NCBI GenBank assembly: GCA_024220525.1
Contig: JAMYWO010000057.1
Span: forward strand, 26,991 to 90,990
Origin: Cochliopodium minus
Taxonomy: Eukaryota; Discosea; Himatismenida; Cochliopodiidae
DNA: 64,000 nt
Direction: 5' to 3'
This document shows, piece after piece, positions 25,518 through 38,975 of the stretch; positions within the stretch are counted from its first letter, which is position 1; every line of letters begins with the position of its first letter. The notes below the pieces were generated by a model, which was not told the DNA's origin, made no database searches, and was given only the letters and a program-made list of their open reading frames with translations. Position numbers and translations under genes: made by a program.

Positions 25518-25841
25518 ATGTGTTTCAAGGTAGTTTGTGATAAATGTAAGGTATAGAATATAAAGCATTAAAATTTTAAAGTAAAAATATTAAACATCTT
25601 TATCAACCATAAGCTAAAAATTTAATAAATTTTCAAAATATTAAACCCAAAAAGCTATTTACATGGAAAGGATGCGGTAAACATATCCAGAGTACTTTGT
25701 CTGGCCTCAAAAACGAAGAGTAAGATTTTTTCATTAAATTTAGAAGATAAAATCCAATTTTGTTTCGAAAATAGGATATGCCAATGTTTGGAGATTAATC
25801 GCCAATTGTATCCAGTTGAAAAGAAAGATGAAAAAAAATAA
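25518..25841 (+). CDS. Small Cys-rich (zinc-ribbon-like) protein
   Basis: Three tiny exons: 25518-25550, 25655-25719 and 25775-25841, giving 54 residues. It opens with 'MCFKVVCDKCKK', then 'TWKGCGKHIQSTLSGL', then a Cys pair 'CQC', and ends in a Lys/Glu tail. The pattern (CxxC, a 'W.GCG.H' motif, a late C-x-C) matches a widespread small protein family of fungi, plants and bacteria with unknown function that probably binds one zinc ion. The gene would be missed by length-based gene finding. Phases 0 and 2 are consistent at both introns. Confidence 0.65.
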
Positions 25842-26045
25842 GAATTAATGTTTTAAAGGAAAATTAAAATAAATGTTCTTATATACAATTATATTCACTA
25901 TTTTCAAATTTAACAAATACATTATTACCTTTCATTTTGTTCCCAATAAAGATTTAATCTGGTGGTACTCAATGAAAAATATCGTTATGGAAAATAAAAT
26001 AAAAAAAATTAGTTTCACAAAAATAATAGATATTGCATTTGAAAA

Positions 26046-27417
26046 ATGGGAAACAAAATAGAAAGATTATTTGAAGAAAATCAAAGCAATGAAAATACCT
26101 CCAAAGAAGAACAAAAAAAATTTTTTAAATTGTTGAACAATTTATTTATTAAATACGATAAGGGTAAACCGAAAGAATTTTGAGAAATATCAGAAAATAA
26201 ACCATATTTATCAACCAATTTAAGATAAATCTGGACAAATAGATAGAGAAGAATTCAAGGATCTGGGTAGAAATTTCATTTTAATTCTAGAAAATTAATC
26301 TTTTTTTTTTTTTTTGAATCCTTAAAGCAAAAGGTTAAATTTTTAAACCAAATTTTCAATTATCAACTTTAAAAATTGATTATCATCAGAATTTTGTGAA
26401 GTTGAATTCAAATCTTATCATCAAGACTTCCATAGTTTCGAATCTAGTAGCGAATTTCTCGATTTCTTTGATGATATATTCGAGGTAAGCGAACATAAAT
26501 TCGTTAATATCTAAAATTATTTAAAAATTCAATTTCAGGATTGTGATGCTGATTACAGCAATCAAATTTCATTCGATGAATTCAAACAATTTGTAAAAGA
26601 AAGGAGAATAAGATTCAGAATGGATTTTAATAGTGCTTTAAAAAGTGATAATGTTTCGGAAATCAAGAGATTTCTTCCTAAATTACACAACAAAAGAGAT
26701 TTCAACAAAGCATTTCAATTAGGGTTCAAAAAAAATAATCAAAAAATTATTTCATTCTTAAGTGAGAAATATCCCAATGTATATGTACTTGGGGGAATCA
26801 AATACAATGCAATAGGAGAAAAGACCCAATCATATCTCTCACATTTATGTTCCGAAAAGTAAAAAAAAGATCACCATTATAAATGAGAAAACATATTTCA
26901 ATTTCCGTTTCATTATTATATAAAAATTTAATTATTTGATTTTCCGCAGTGAATCCGATAAAGCTTCAATTGAACTATTGATTAAAAATAAAGCGGGTAT
27001 GAATTTTTTATTTAAATAAAATTCTTTGTTAATTTCTTTTCCAAGATTTGAATCTCCAAGATAATCCATCCTTTAGTACTCCTTTGATACATATATGCTC
27101 GAAAGATGAACCAGATAAAGAGCTGATTAAGCTCTTTTTGGATAACAAAGCCAATCCAAATGCAAAGAATAAATCTGATGAGGTGGCTTTCCATTCTTTG
27201 TTCAACAAGAAGCGATTCGATCTTTTGAAAATTCTTTTCGATTATAAAGCAGATCCCAACATTGAATTTCCTGATTTGTCTCATGCATTGACCTCTTCTT
27301 TCGCAAATGATGATGAAGAAATGATAAAGTTTTTATTGCAACATAATGGTAAATCATAATTTTTTTTTTTTTAATTTTATTTTTTTATTTTTTTATTTTT
27401 TTATTTTTTTATTTTTT

Positions 27418-27453
<36 letters not shown>

Positions 27454-30400
27454 TTTTTTTTTTTTTTTTTTTATTTTTAAATTTATTCACTAAACTTTTT
27501 AATTCATTCAAACTTCTTTTTCAGCAAACCCTAATTTAAGTAACATGGATGGGAAGACTGCTTTTGATTTGGCCTTGCAATCGCAAAACTTTGAGATCAT
27601 AAAGATGATGTTGGGAAAGGGAATGCAAATTAACCAGCTTAGGGGAGAAAAAATGAATAGTTACCTCATTGATGAGTGCAGCAAAAAAAAACCCAACACA
27701 GAAATCCTTGGTAAAAAAAAATAATTATTTTCACATTTTTCTTTTTTTCTTTTTTTTTTATCTTTTTCATTGTTTTTATTTTTTTTATTTATTTATTTTC
27801 TTTTTTTTGTTATAAAATTTTTATTTTTAAAGATTTGAATATTTTTTTGAATTTTTTTTTTGATTATTTTTTGATTTTTGAATATTTTTTTGAATTTTTT
27901 TTTGATTATTTTTTAATTTTTGATTTTTTATTTTTATTATTTATTTTTTATTTTTTATTATTTGGAAGAACTTTTGCTCGAACACAAGGCAGACCCAAAC
28001 TTAGTGAACAGAAACAACAATTCTGCACTCCACGCACTATGCAGAGATTCAGAACTAAACATAAAGCAAATAGATCTTTTACTCCAACACAAAGCAGATG
28101 TTTCCTTGTTGAATTCTTATGGAGACAGTGCTCTTAACTATTACCTCGTCAACCCTTTTCTGCAATTTGATTTGATAGATGTTTTAAAGTCGAAGAAGGG
28201 ATTAGTTTTGTCCGTCAATAGCTCTTTTCATTTCTCTCTTGCTCGTGAATGCTCCAAAGAAAATCCTTCTCTGGAACTCATAAAGGTAAAATAAATTTAT
28301 TTTTTTTATCTTGAATTAAAGTACATTATTATCAAAATTTCAATTTTTATTTATTTTCAACAAGTCTGATTTCTATTTTTTATTTTTATACTGATTTTTC
28401 TTTCTCTTTAGTTTTTTTTGAAATATAAAGCAGATGTTAATGTGAGAGAAGCTGGCAAAGTTGGATCTACCACATTAGTAAGCTCTTTTCAGCGTCCCAA
28501 CTTGACTACTGAAATAAGAAAATTATTACTAGACAGTGATGGTTAACATTTTTTGATTGAATATTATTTAATTATTTTTGATTACATTCAATTATTTTTA
28601 AATATTTTTCAATTTTTTTTTTTTTAATTTTCATTTTTTTTTTATTATTTAAATCAGGCGATCCCAGTATCACAAACAAAAACAATGAGACAGCATTACA
28701 CACAGCATTGTGGAACCCCAACATCACAGAAAAAGACATACAATTATTATTAGATAGAAAAGTAGATGTCAACCTTTCCAACATTAACAACGAAACTCCT
28801 CTTCACATCCTCTGTTACAACCCCAATTTGTCTGTGAGCCTCCTTAATTTTTTTTTGGGATTAAAATGTGATACTAATATTCTCAATGATTGTGGTGAAA
28901 CCCCTTTTTGTGTTTTATGGTAAAAATTTTTTTTAAAATATTTTTTTTGTATTTAAAATTTTTTTTTGTATTTAAAAATTAATTTATTTCTTCGTTCATT
29001 TTTTTTGTAATGTTTATTTTTTTTTTAATTTTTATCTCATTTTTATTTCCTTTAAATAAATTTCAGAAATGATGATAATATTTTTTTTTAATTGGAAAAA
29101 AATTAAAATTTATTTTAGTTGCAACAAGAAAGTAAATTTGGAAATGGTGAAACTTTTTATTGAAAACAAAGCGGAAATAAACTGTAGTTCAAACATGTCC
29201 AGTTCCATAGAAATAAGTGATTTGGGAATCACCATTACCTCGAGTAGTTCTGGCAATAATCTTAAAAAATCGAACAACGAAAAAGTTGACGTCAATAAAA
29301 ACATCAGCCAAAGTGTTGACTTGAATATCAAAAACAAAATGGTTGATAAATTTATTTCTGGTGAAACTGTAACCTTAAAAAATAGGTGATTATTTCATTT
29401 AAGTAGAATTGTTTTTATTGAAAAATTTTTTTTTATTTTATTTTTTTTTAAATATTATTTTATTGATTATTTTTGTTTTTCAAAAAAAGATCTAGCTCAG
29501 TATCCTCACCATCAGATAAACCAAAAACACCATTGAACAACCTTGATAAAAAGTCACATTCACTTGCAGCACACAACTTTAAAAACAAAAAAAACAGCAG
29601 AACTTTCACCAACTCCACCCCTATCTTGCCCGACCTCTACACCAGTTTCAAATCTGTTTCCTCCACTCATCTTTATTATCCCCTAACTCCTTGGTGCAGT
29701 GTCCTAGAAAATGAATTTACCCCTCTTGATGTTTTAGGTAAATAAAAAATATTTTGTTCAAAATAAATTGTTTTTTTATTAAAAATATTTTTTTTATTAA
29801 ATTTAATTTTATTTTATTCCAATTTTTATTTTAAAAGGCTATTTCGTCGAACAGAAAGCAGACGTGAACGCCACATTCAAAGATCCAGAGTCTAACAAAT
29901 CGATATCCCCTCTCGCCACACTAGCCATTCACACCCCCATTTCTCTGTGCGATAAAATAAAGCTCCTTTTACATGCCAAAGCAGATCCTCTCGTTTCTGT
30001 TAATGGATATCACCCCATTCACATCCTATTTGGTACTTTTAAATCTTATTTTTTTTTTTGATAATTTTATATTTTATTCTATTTGATTAAATAAATGATT
30101 AGGTTCCAGTCCAAAAGAAATAACAGTGGAAATAATTAATCTTTTTTTAGATAAAGAAGGATATGTTAACTCCAAAGGTCCAAATGTAACTAACTTTTTT
30201 TTTTAATTTATTACACGATTAAAAGTAACTTTAAAATTAATTTAGGGTAAAACATTGCTTCATTTTTCTCTTCTGAAAGATGTGGACGCTTCAGTAGTGA
30301 AATTTTTAGTGGAAAAAGGAGCAGATCCCAACTTAGAAGATAAATTTGGCTGTGATGTTTTGTCTAGTGTTGTATTCCAAAAAGACTTTGATGATAAACT

Positions 30401-30689
30401 ATTTGAAAAATGTAGTTATCTTGTGGATCATTCTAATAAAGATTCAAGTAATTCTTTTCTTTTTTTTTTTTTTCAAATTTTCATTTCTTTAGAAAATTTT
30501 CTTGGACATGTTTGTGCTCATTCTGTAAATATTGATCATATCAAGTTTTTTCTTTCAAAAGGATTCGATCCCAAGGCAAAAAATGATAAACAACAAGATT
30601 GCATAGAAATTTTGAAAAACAACACCAACATCAAAGACATTTCTGACTATAATCTTTTTTTTATGAACTATCACAAATCCCACAACTGA
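26046..30689 (+). CDS. EF-hand and multi-ankyrin repeat protein
   Basis: A long gene with many exons. The N-terminus 'MGNKIERLF' (Gly2; myristoylation possible but not a perfect consensus) leads to one canonical EF-hand loop ('DKDKSGQIDREEF', split by an intron) and a second, longer acidic loop ('DCDADYSNQISFDEF') that may bind Ca2+ poorly. From about residue 150 there are well over a dozen ankyrin repeats ('NKADLNLQDN', 'LLLEHKADPNLVNRNNNSA', 'LLDRKVDVNLSNINNETP', 'LVEKGADPNLEDKFG'). A Ser/Lys-rich linker lies near 29200-29700. Ends at TGA 30687-30689. It is likely a calcium-responsive scaffold (inference). Exact junctions near the poly-T introns (27360-27500, 27720-27960) are provisional. 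Confidence 0.7.
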
Positions 30690-30848
30690 TTATTCATCCT
30701 TTTATTTTAAAATAAATTTGTATTTAAATTTTTTTCATTTTTTCTTTTTTCATTGAAAAAGAACCCATCTTAGTTTCAAGATTTTTTGAATCAAACATCC
30801 ATCAGTTTGAGAATAAACCACACTTTTGAAAAAAAAAAAAAAAAAGGG

Positions 30849-32197
30849 ATGCTTAATCTCATTAGAATGAAGAATGAGAACAGATATATTGAAGAATTAG
30901 AATCTGGTCCAATCAGAATTGAAAGCAAAGAAGCTATTATAAATCCGATAGGTCATTTAAATTTGTTTTTATCATTTTAAAGGCAAATTTAAATTATTAT
31001 GGTTATTTTAGGGACTAATAGCCAAAAATTCTTTTCTGAAAGTTCAATATCAATAAAGGAAAAGATTTACATTCCTATTATCCATCAAAATTCCCTTAAC
31101 TTTTTAATTGTTGATATGGAAAGCAAAAATGTGGAAATAGATCAAAGTGGAACTTTTGAAGGAAGATTGTATAGTGCATATTGTGTGATTGAAAATGAAA
31201 TTTTCATTTATGGGGGTAAATTCAATTCAATCCTTGATTATATAAATTCAATTTAAAATTTCTTGATAGGAAATCTTTCAAGTGCTAAAAACAGCTTTCT
31301 AAAATTTGACACCACAAAAAAAAAATGGGAAAACATAACAGAAAAAACAAGAGGAACAAAACCACCCTTTGACTTGTGTTTGGGGAAATTTATTTACTTG
31401 AAAGAAAAGAACTGCCTCTTATTGAGCCTAGGAAATTTCAAAGATCATGCCTTTTTTTCCTTTTTCAAATTTGATCTTAAAGAGATGGAATGGTCTTTTT
31501 ACAATCAAAACGATAAACTTAACATCACCCTCACTTTTTTCATCAATTTTTATCATAATTCCAATTACTACTTAAGAGAAAAATCTCTCTATTTTTCTTC
31601 CCTTAACAATGATCCCTATCTTTCTTTGAATTGTTTTAATTTGGGTAATCATCATAAAATTTGATGTATTTATTTTAAAGTTTTTAATCATTTAAAAGAA
31701 AATAATGAGTGGAATTCTTTGGAGAATATTATTGAATACAAAACATTTACGAACAAAAGACAACCATTTACGGTATCATTTTTTTTTTTTTTTTAATTTA
31801 TTTATTTTAGAATTTTTAAAAGAGTTGCTCGAAAAATAGTTCTTTGATGGGCAATAATTTTCTCTATAGTGAATCTTGGTTCAGTTTGGGAATTTGGGAG
31901 AATACGAAATCAATCATTTACAATTTAAAAACCAAAAAAATGAGGGAAATTCACACTGACCTTATGTTTGTTCATTCTACTGATGAGAACATTCTTTGGT
32001 GTTCTTCGAAAGGATTTCATGTCACTCCTTCTCTTTCCAACTGGTCTAAGCAAAACCTTGTTTATTTTCCTTTTGCTTTTACGCAGCTCATTGTTTTGTT
32101 GTTGATGATAAAGAATAGGAGAGGAAGTAATTTTTCTCTATTGCCCAAAGTACTTGTTTTTGAAATTTATCAAAAAATCTTTTCTTATTATTTTTAA
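30849..32197 (+). CDS. Kelch-like protein with PK-[IV]-E-I C-terminal module
   Basis: Starts at ATG 30849 (first good in-frame ATG; a short upstream exon cannot be excluded). Several A/T introns. Kelch-like blades are visible: 'ENEIFIYGG', then a W at the expected spacing ('KFDTTKKKWENI'), then 'NCLLLSLGNF' with 'FKFDLKEMEWSF'. The C-terminus has 'LLPKVLVFEIYQKIF', a short module also found at the ends of the genes at 10893-11871 and 32759-34844. It is likely a protein-interaction beta-propeller. No catalytic residues seen. Confidence 0.5.
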
Positions 32198-32758
32198 TTA
32201 TGTTTAAACTAAAAAAGTAAATTAAGTTATCAATCCATTTTCTTGTATCTTAAGAATTTATTTATTAATTAATATTTGAACTTCAATACAAAGCATTTTT
32301 ATTCGTTATTAATATTATAAAAAAATTAAAAATTTGCGCAAAAATTAAAAATAATATATAAAAATAAAAAAAAAAAATTTTGATCTGTATTTATATAAAA
32401 GATTGGATTATATGACATCGAGCAAATAAAATCATTAATAGCAGGAATAGGTAATTATAGAAAAATTATAATATTGAACTCAATAAAATAATGAAAATAA
32501 CCGCCAAAATAATCAACAAATCATTAAATATTTATTTATATTCAGATCCAATTAATCAACAGTTTTTTTTCAGAAAAATATAATTTATGCTCTTCCGAAT
32601 TTTGCATCTTCAGGAGAATAAGGATTGGGCCCAATCCCTAAAAAGAGGTAGAAATATCACCACATGGATATCCCCTATGATAAAAAATAATTTTGAACTT
32701 TCTTTTCAAACAAAAAACAAAAAAAAAATCCAAACAAATGTTAAAAAGATCATCAGAA

Positions 32759-34844
32759 ATGGGATTTATAGAAGATAATAAAAGAATAAAAGCAAATCCT
32801 GAATTTAGCATTTATCAACAATTGCTCATGGCCATCTATCTCTTTTTTGGGTTAGGAATAAAAAAAAACATAGAATGGGGAAAAATTATGATAGTTCAAA
32901 TAATCCAACAAATTAGAGCAGAGGATATACTGTATAATGGTAACAAAATTTATATATAAATACTACTAAAAAAATATCGTTATAAATTTTTTTTTTTAGT
33001 ATAAAACCATCCAATAGTTTTATATTTCAGTGATAAAAAATATAAAATATATATATATATTTTATATTTTTTGCGCGTAAAATCTTATGAAAAACACATT
33101 AATATTTCTCTTTATTCCTTAGAATCAAATAATATTCAGAATAATGATATTGATATCCAAAATGGTAAGAAAAATTAACAAATGAAAAAAAAAAGTCTGA
33201 AATTAAATTAAAAATAATACCCAATCAACTTTACATTTATCTTTGTTATAAAATTTACTCCTATGCTCCTCTCTCATATTCATTTTTAAAATATTTTAGG
33301 AAATGAAGAATGTATATTGAAGGGTATCGGGATATTATTTCAGGTTGAATCCATTGTAAGAGAAAATCCAAGAGATCCAAAAGAATATTTCGAGGATTAT
33401 ATCCAAAATTATAGGTACGATGTTGAAAAACATGAAATGGTGGGATTTGCTTTCTACTTCATAGGGAAACTTTATGAAAAGTCAAATAGTGAAAAGTGCA
33501 TTCAATACTATGAAGAGTCTATTTCTCTTGGAAATTGCCTATCGAAGCATTCTTTGGCCAATATTCTCTATGTGGGGAAATATTCCATAGAAAACAAAGA
33601 GAGATCATTATCATTATATAAAGAATCCAATTATTCTGTGGCTATGTAAAAAAATTTGTGTTTTTTCTTTTATTTTCAGCAAAGATAATATTATCTTTTT
33701 TTATTTTTTATTATTTATCATTATTATTTTAAAAGGTACGATCTTGCAATGATTTATTATAGAGAAAGAATTTTTGAAAAAGTAAATCCTCTCTTGGAAC
33801 GTTCAATGAATTTAGGAAATGAAGAAGCAGTGCGAACTCTAGCCCTTTTTAACCAGCATTCAAATGAAAAACTATATATAGAACATCTTCACAAGTCAAG
33901 TGAATTGGGAAACGGGCTTTCTATGGTTTTTTTTTCTTTCTTTTTCTTTATTAATTTCTCATTTTTTTTTTCATTTTATTCTTTCTGAATATTTTTCTTA
34001 TCTTAAAAAGATTGAACTCGCTTATCTTTACCAATATGGACAAATCGTTGAAAAAAACTTGGATAAAGCTACAGAGTTATTTGAAAAAGCATTCAAAATT
34101 GGGAAATTAAATGACAAAGAATTAATTGTAATAATATCAAAATCATAAATTTACAAAAAAGATCAATTCAAATTTTTAAATAATTTTAAAATATGTAAAT
34201 TTTATTAATTTTGATTACTTTAACATATTAAAGGCAAATCTTGGGTCCCTGTATTATGTAAAAAAGAATTTTAAAAAAGCAGTTGAGTACTTGAAAATAG
34301 GAACAAAACTAGGCAGTGCACCAGCAATGTACTTTTTATCCAATCTTTACGCAAGGGGAGAAGGAGTCAAACTTAACTATCAAAAATCTTTTAATCTTTT
34401 AGAAGATTCTGCTATTTTGAAATACAAAGGTGCGCTGGAAAGGCAAGTTTTTTCCCAAATTATTCATTGAAACTTAAATTTTAGAAAGTTTGAAAATTAA
34501 AGTTTGAAAATTAAGTTTCTTTTTTTAGGTTGGCTTATGTACACCTTACAGGAGGTCTAGGTCAAAAAAAGGATTTGAAAAAAGCACTCTATTTGTTAGG
34601 GAGATTAGAATCCTCACACTATGAGTTTTGCAAAAATTCAAATTTGAAATATACCAATCTTTTGACCAAAAACATTTCCTCTAAAAAAGAAGATTATCAT
34701 AAATTTTCAAAGTTCTCTTGTGACATTAACAGCAAGATCATTTTCTTGTTCTTGTGTTTTAAGCACATGTCACCCAAAGTGACGGTCCTCATTGCGGAAA
34801 AAATAATTGGTTTTCTTTGGCATTATGAACAAGACTCTTTTTAA
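32759..34844 (+). CDS. Sel1-like repeat protein
   Basis: Starts at ATG 32759; a 182-nt intron (about 32940-33121) and later A/T introns are spliced in phase. The N-terminal exon carries 'LLMAIYLFFGLGIKKN' and 'IMIVQIIQQIRA'. The body is a series of Sel1-like/TPR-type repeats: 'GFAFYFIGKLYEKSNSEKCI', 'YEESISLGNCLSKHSLANIL', 'IELAYLYQYGQIVEKNLDKA', 'APAMYFLSNLYARGEGV'. It ends with 'VTVLIAEKIIGFL', a weak version of the C-terminal module seen in its neighbours. Sel1 proteins act as adaptors, for example in ER-associated degradation or signalling. Confidence 0.65.
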
Positions 34845-34959
34845 AAAAAAAGACTATTTTTTTTTTTTTCAAATTTTTTTTTTGTAAATACTTAAATTAA
34901 ATTCAAGTTAGACAAATCATTCCTAGAAATATATTTAATACAAAGATTGTTTTCACGTT

Positions 34960-37318
34960 TTATAAATTGTCATTCTCTTCAGGATCATGAGAATGATCAA
35001 TCATTTTTTTTTCATGAGATTTTAAAGTCGAACTTTTCTTTTGATCAGAGGAACCACTACTCTTGTTCTTGGAGATTCCCCACTTGAAAGGGTCGAAGAG
35101 AAGGAAGAGGAGGTAGGCAGGAAACACTTCTACCAAAAAATAAGCAGTCAAACTAAAGTTTATGGAAGGATTGGAGTCAAAGGTGATGTACAATAAATCC
35201 ACAATTTGTATTATGAGTGCCAATGATACGACCAACAGAATGCAAGTTGTGAGAAAGAGATGTTTGGGGATGTGTGTTTTACGAGTCTTCCAGCCTTTTT
35301 AAAAAAAAATTTAAAAAAATTTAAAAAAAGAAAAGAATATTTTTTTAAAAACCTTTGTAAGACTGATAAACAAAAGTTCCTCCATATATCCAAGCAGCGA
35401 TGATAATGAGGAACGCAATGCCTGCGATGATACACTTGTAAACGATGTCCAACGTCCTGATGGCGTTGCCTGATACTGTCGCAGCGACGATGCAAACTAC
35501 AACGAAAAAGGTGTAAAGAAGACTAAAAAAAATGAGAAAAAAATTAAATAATTAATAAAAAAATTAATAAAATTAAAATTAAAATTAAAATTAAAAAAAT
35601 CAAAAAAAATTTTTACCCAAGAAAGACGAAAACAGGGATCATAAGTCTTTTGTAGAAATTGGACGAGGAAGAGAAGGTCTTGTTGATCTGTGACCAGAAG
35701 ACCACTACGAAGATGAAGATGGAGAGAAAGATGTAGTAAGGAAGTTCTGCCAAAGCGAAATATCCCGCCGTGTTCGACTCTGAAATTTTGTCAAGTTTTT
35801 CTACTCAAATAAAAAAAATTAATAATTTAGTGATGATTTTTATTTTAGATGGATTATTTTATTTTTTATTTGTTTTTTTTATTTTTATTTTAGATGGATT
35901 ATTTTTTATTTTTTATTTTTAATTTTGATTTTTATATTTTATTTTTTTTCATTTTTTTATTTCAAATTTTTATTTATTGATTTAAAATTTATTTATTTTT
36001 ATATTTATTTTTACCAATGGAAAATAGGAGAAAATAAACACCACGAAGACCACTGTAGATCATTAATAAAATGAAACAAATGGTGGTAATCTTGAATTTC
36101 TGCTTTATTATCATCAAATACACCAACGTCATCGCGGTCACTGTGAAAAGAAGAAACATCATAGCTGTCAAAGCATACAAGCTCTATTCCCAAAAACAAA
36201 AAAAAAATCAAAAAATCAAAAATAAAAAATCAAAATTAAAAAATGAAAATTAAAAAATAAAAATTTTTTTAAAAAAATAAAATAAAAATAAAATAAAAAT
36301 AAAATAAAATAAAATAAAATAAAATAAAATAAATAAATGATCAAAACAATCAAAATAAAAAATAAAAAATTAAAGATTTCAAAAAATAAAAATTTTGATT
36401 CAAAAAAATAAAAATAAGAAAATAAAAAAGAAAAAAATAAAAATGAAAAATGGAAAAAAATTCATTTTTGTGTAATTACTTTCTGGACATTCCTATGGTC
36501 AACAAAAATGGAATCACGAGTGGCCCAATCCTTGTAAACTGCCACAGCGAAAACAGTTATAGAAGCAGAAGGCAGGTAGGCGCAGTACTGGTTATTGATT
36601 ATCGTCACATTGACTCCTAACGGTGTGAACGTTTTAAGATTTGTTGTTTGTGCGAAATCCAGCAATGGGAAGTCTACAAGATAAGAACATTTTATTTTGT
36701 GTGTTTCAAAAAATTTCAAATTTTTTATTTTTTGTTTCAAATTTTTTATTTTTTGTTTCAAATATTTTATTTTTTATATTTTTTATTTGAAATTTGAAAT
36801 TTTTTATTTGAAATTTTTTATTAAAACGTTTTAATATTTATTTTTTAAATTTTTTTTATTTTTATTTTATTTTTTCATATTTATTTTATTTTATTTTTTA
36901 CATTATTATATTATTTTTTATGTAGACTTTGATTTCTTTTTTTATATTTAAATGTGAAAATAATATTATTTAATTCTGAATTTTTAAAATTATTTACTTC
37001 ATAATAAAATTTTATTATTTTTTATTTTTCAATTATATTTTTTTTCATTTTTTTCATTTTTTCATTTTTATTATTAAAAGGTACCTTTAGGGTTGTAAGA
37101 GATATTTTTTTGAACACTAAAACACAGCAAGTAGGTGCTGTCTTCCACTCCAAGGGTAGTAGTAGTTGTACGAACCACTTGCGTATCCATACTTCTAGCA
37201 AAATAATTGGTAGCAAATATAGAAGATATGTTTAATTGGAATCCTTTTATAAATAAAAATAAAAATAAATAAAAATAAAAATAAAAATAAAAATAAAATA
37301 AAAATAAAAATAAAATAA

Positions 37319-37349
<31 letters not shown>

Positions 37350-38268
37350 TAAAAATAAAAATAAAAATAAAAATAAAAATAAAAATNTTATTTTTATTTT
37401 ATTTTTATTTTTATTTTTATTTTTATTTTTATTTTTATTTTTATTTTTATTTTTATTTTTATTTAAAATTTTAATTTTTGATATTTTATTTTTGATTATT
37501 ATTTTAAATTAATTTAATATATTTATTTTTATTTTTATTTGATACCTGAAAAATAACGTTAGGAGAATGGGTAGGGAATAAAGAAAGATCTGTCAAGTTA
37601 AATTCATGGTGAATGTAAGAAACATGTTCTATAGGTGAATCCAAAGAGAATGTGTTATTAAACAAATAGTGTTCTGGAAACCTTTTTTCTTCATTAAAAA
37701 AAAAACATTAAAAAATAAAAAAAAATTTATTTGAAAATAAAATTTTTAAATTAAAAATTATTTGAAAATAAAATTTTAAATATAATAATTATTTGAAAAT
37801 AAAAATAAAAATATAGAAAAATTGTTCAACTTATAGCTTTCGTTAATTGGTCATAAGGAAGATCTCTGTAGGGAATGAGCTTTTCTGAGTGAAGTACTTT
37901 CGGAGCCAAGATCGAAAAATAACACAAACTACCTTTTATTAATAATTTTTTTAAATTTTTTTAAATTTTTTTAAATTTTTTTAAATTTTTTTAAATTTTT
38001 TTAAATTTTTTTAAATAATTAAAAGTTTTTAAATTTTATTTTAAAATTTTTTTTTTACTGTAACGACGCTCATATATCCAAAAATTATCATCTTCTTTCC
38101 AGGTATTACCAAAAGCTTTGGGAATGATTACATTATCCAAATAAGGACGATACCCATCTGCTTCTGCCTTGTGACTGAAAGGAGTGTTGTAATCAGAAAA
38201 TCTTAAACCATGTAAACACAATTTTTCTCTCCATTTGTTTTTCCATATCGCATAAAATACTGATGCCT
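34960..38268 (-). CDS. 7TM protein, TOM1/THH1 or GPR137-like, with luminal N-domain (5' incomplete)
   Basis: The C-terminal half is a 7TM core. Exons 36183-36015, 35779-35617, 35522-35353 and 35294-34960 join in phase. Text such as 'FALAELPYYIFLSIFIFVVF' and 'YLLFLLFDPFKW' resembles the TOM1/THH1 and GPR137 families of lysosome/vacuole 7TM proteins. The N-terminal part (36480-38268) is polar, with several N-x-S/T sites, as expected for a luminal or extracellular domain. The 5' end is lost in the 447-N gap. One junction (exons near 37560 and 37243) did not give consistent phase; the intron there contains a single N in a T/A repeat. Confidence 0.55.
37247..37460. repeat. Inverted simple repeat (TAAAAA)n / (TTTTTA)n with central N
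   Basis: About 140 bp of AAAAAT-type units, then one undetermined base (37387), then about 70 bp of the complementary TTTTTA-type units. The whole is an A/T palindrome inside an intron. The N suggests an unresolved or artificial join. Confidence 0.8.
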
Positions 38269-38975
38269 TTCATTTATTTTATTTATTATTATTTTATTAT
38301 TTTTTATTTTTATTATTTATATATTTTATTTTATATTCATAATTTATTCTTTTAAATTATTCTTTCTCATTTTTTTTTATTGTTAAGCTGCTATGTCACA
38401 ATTCTTCATTTTTATTTTTTATTTTTTATTTTTTATTTTAATCATTTTTTATTTTATTCATTTTTTATTTTTTATTTTTTATTTTTTATTTTTTATTTTT
38501 TATTTTTTATTTTTTATTTTTTATTTTTNNNNNNNNNNNNNNNNNNNNNNNNNNNNNNNNNNNNNNNNNNNNNNNNNNNNNNNNNNNNNNNNNNNNNNNN
38601 NNNNNNNNNNNNNNNNNNNNNNNNNNNNNNNNNNNNNNNNNNNNNNNNNNNNNNNNNNNNNNNNNNNNNNNNNNNNNNNNNNNNNNNNNNNNNNNNNNNN
38701 NNNNNNNNNNNNNNNNNNNNNNNNNNNNNNNNNNNNNNNNNNNNNNNNNNNNNNNNNNNNNNNNNNNNNNNNNNNNNNNNNNNNNNNNNNNNNNNNNNNN
38801 NNNNNNNNNNNNNNNNNNNNNNNNNNNNNNNNNNNNNNNNNNNNNNNNNNNNNNNNNNNNNNNNNNNNNNNNNNNNNNNNNNNNNNNNNNNNNNNNNNNN
38901 NNNNNNNNNNNNNNNNNNNNNNNNNNNNNNNNNNNNNNNNNNNNNNNNNNNNNNNNNNNNNNNNNNNNNNNNNNN
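38269..38975. other. Low-complexity DNA and assembly gap
   Basis: 38269-38528 is T/A repeat, ending in about ten TTTTTTA units. 38529-38975 is 447 undetermined bases. The 5' end of the 7TM gene and the start of the plus-strand gene at 38976 are hidden here. Confidence 0.95.

Noticed and set aside
38380-38528. Plus-strand frame of Phe/Ile/Tyr repeats running into the Ns
   Set aside because: Pure T/A repeat with no coding character; only the part after the gap (38976 on) looks coding.
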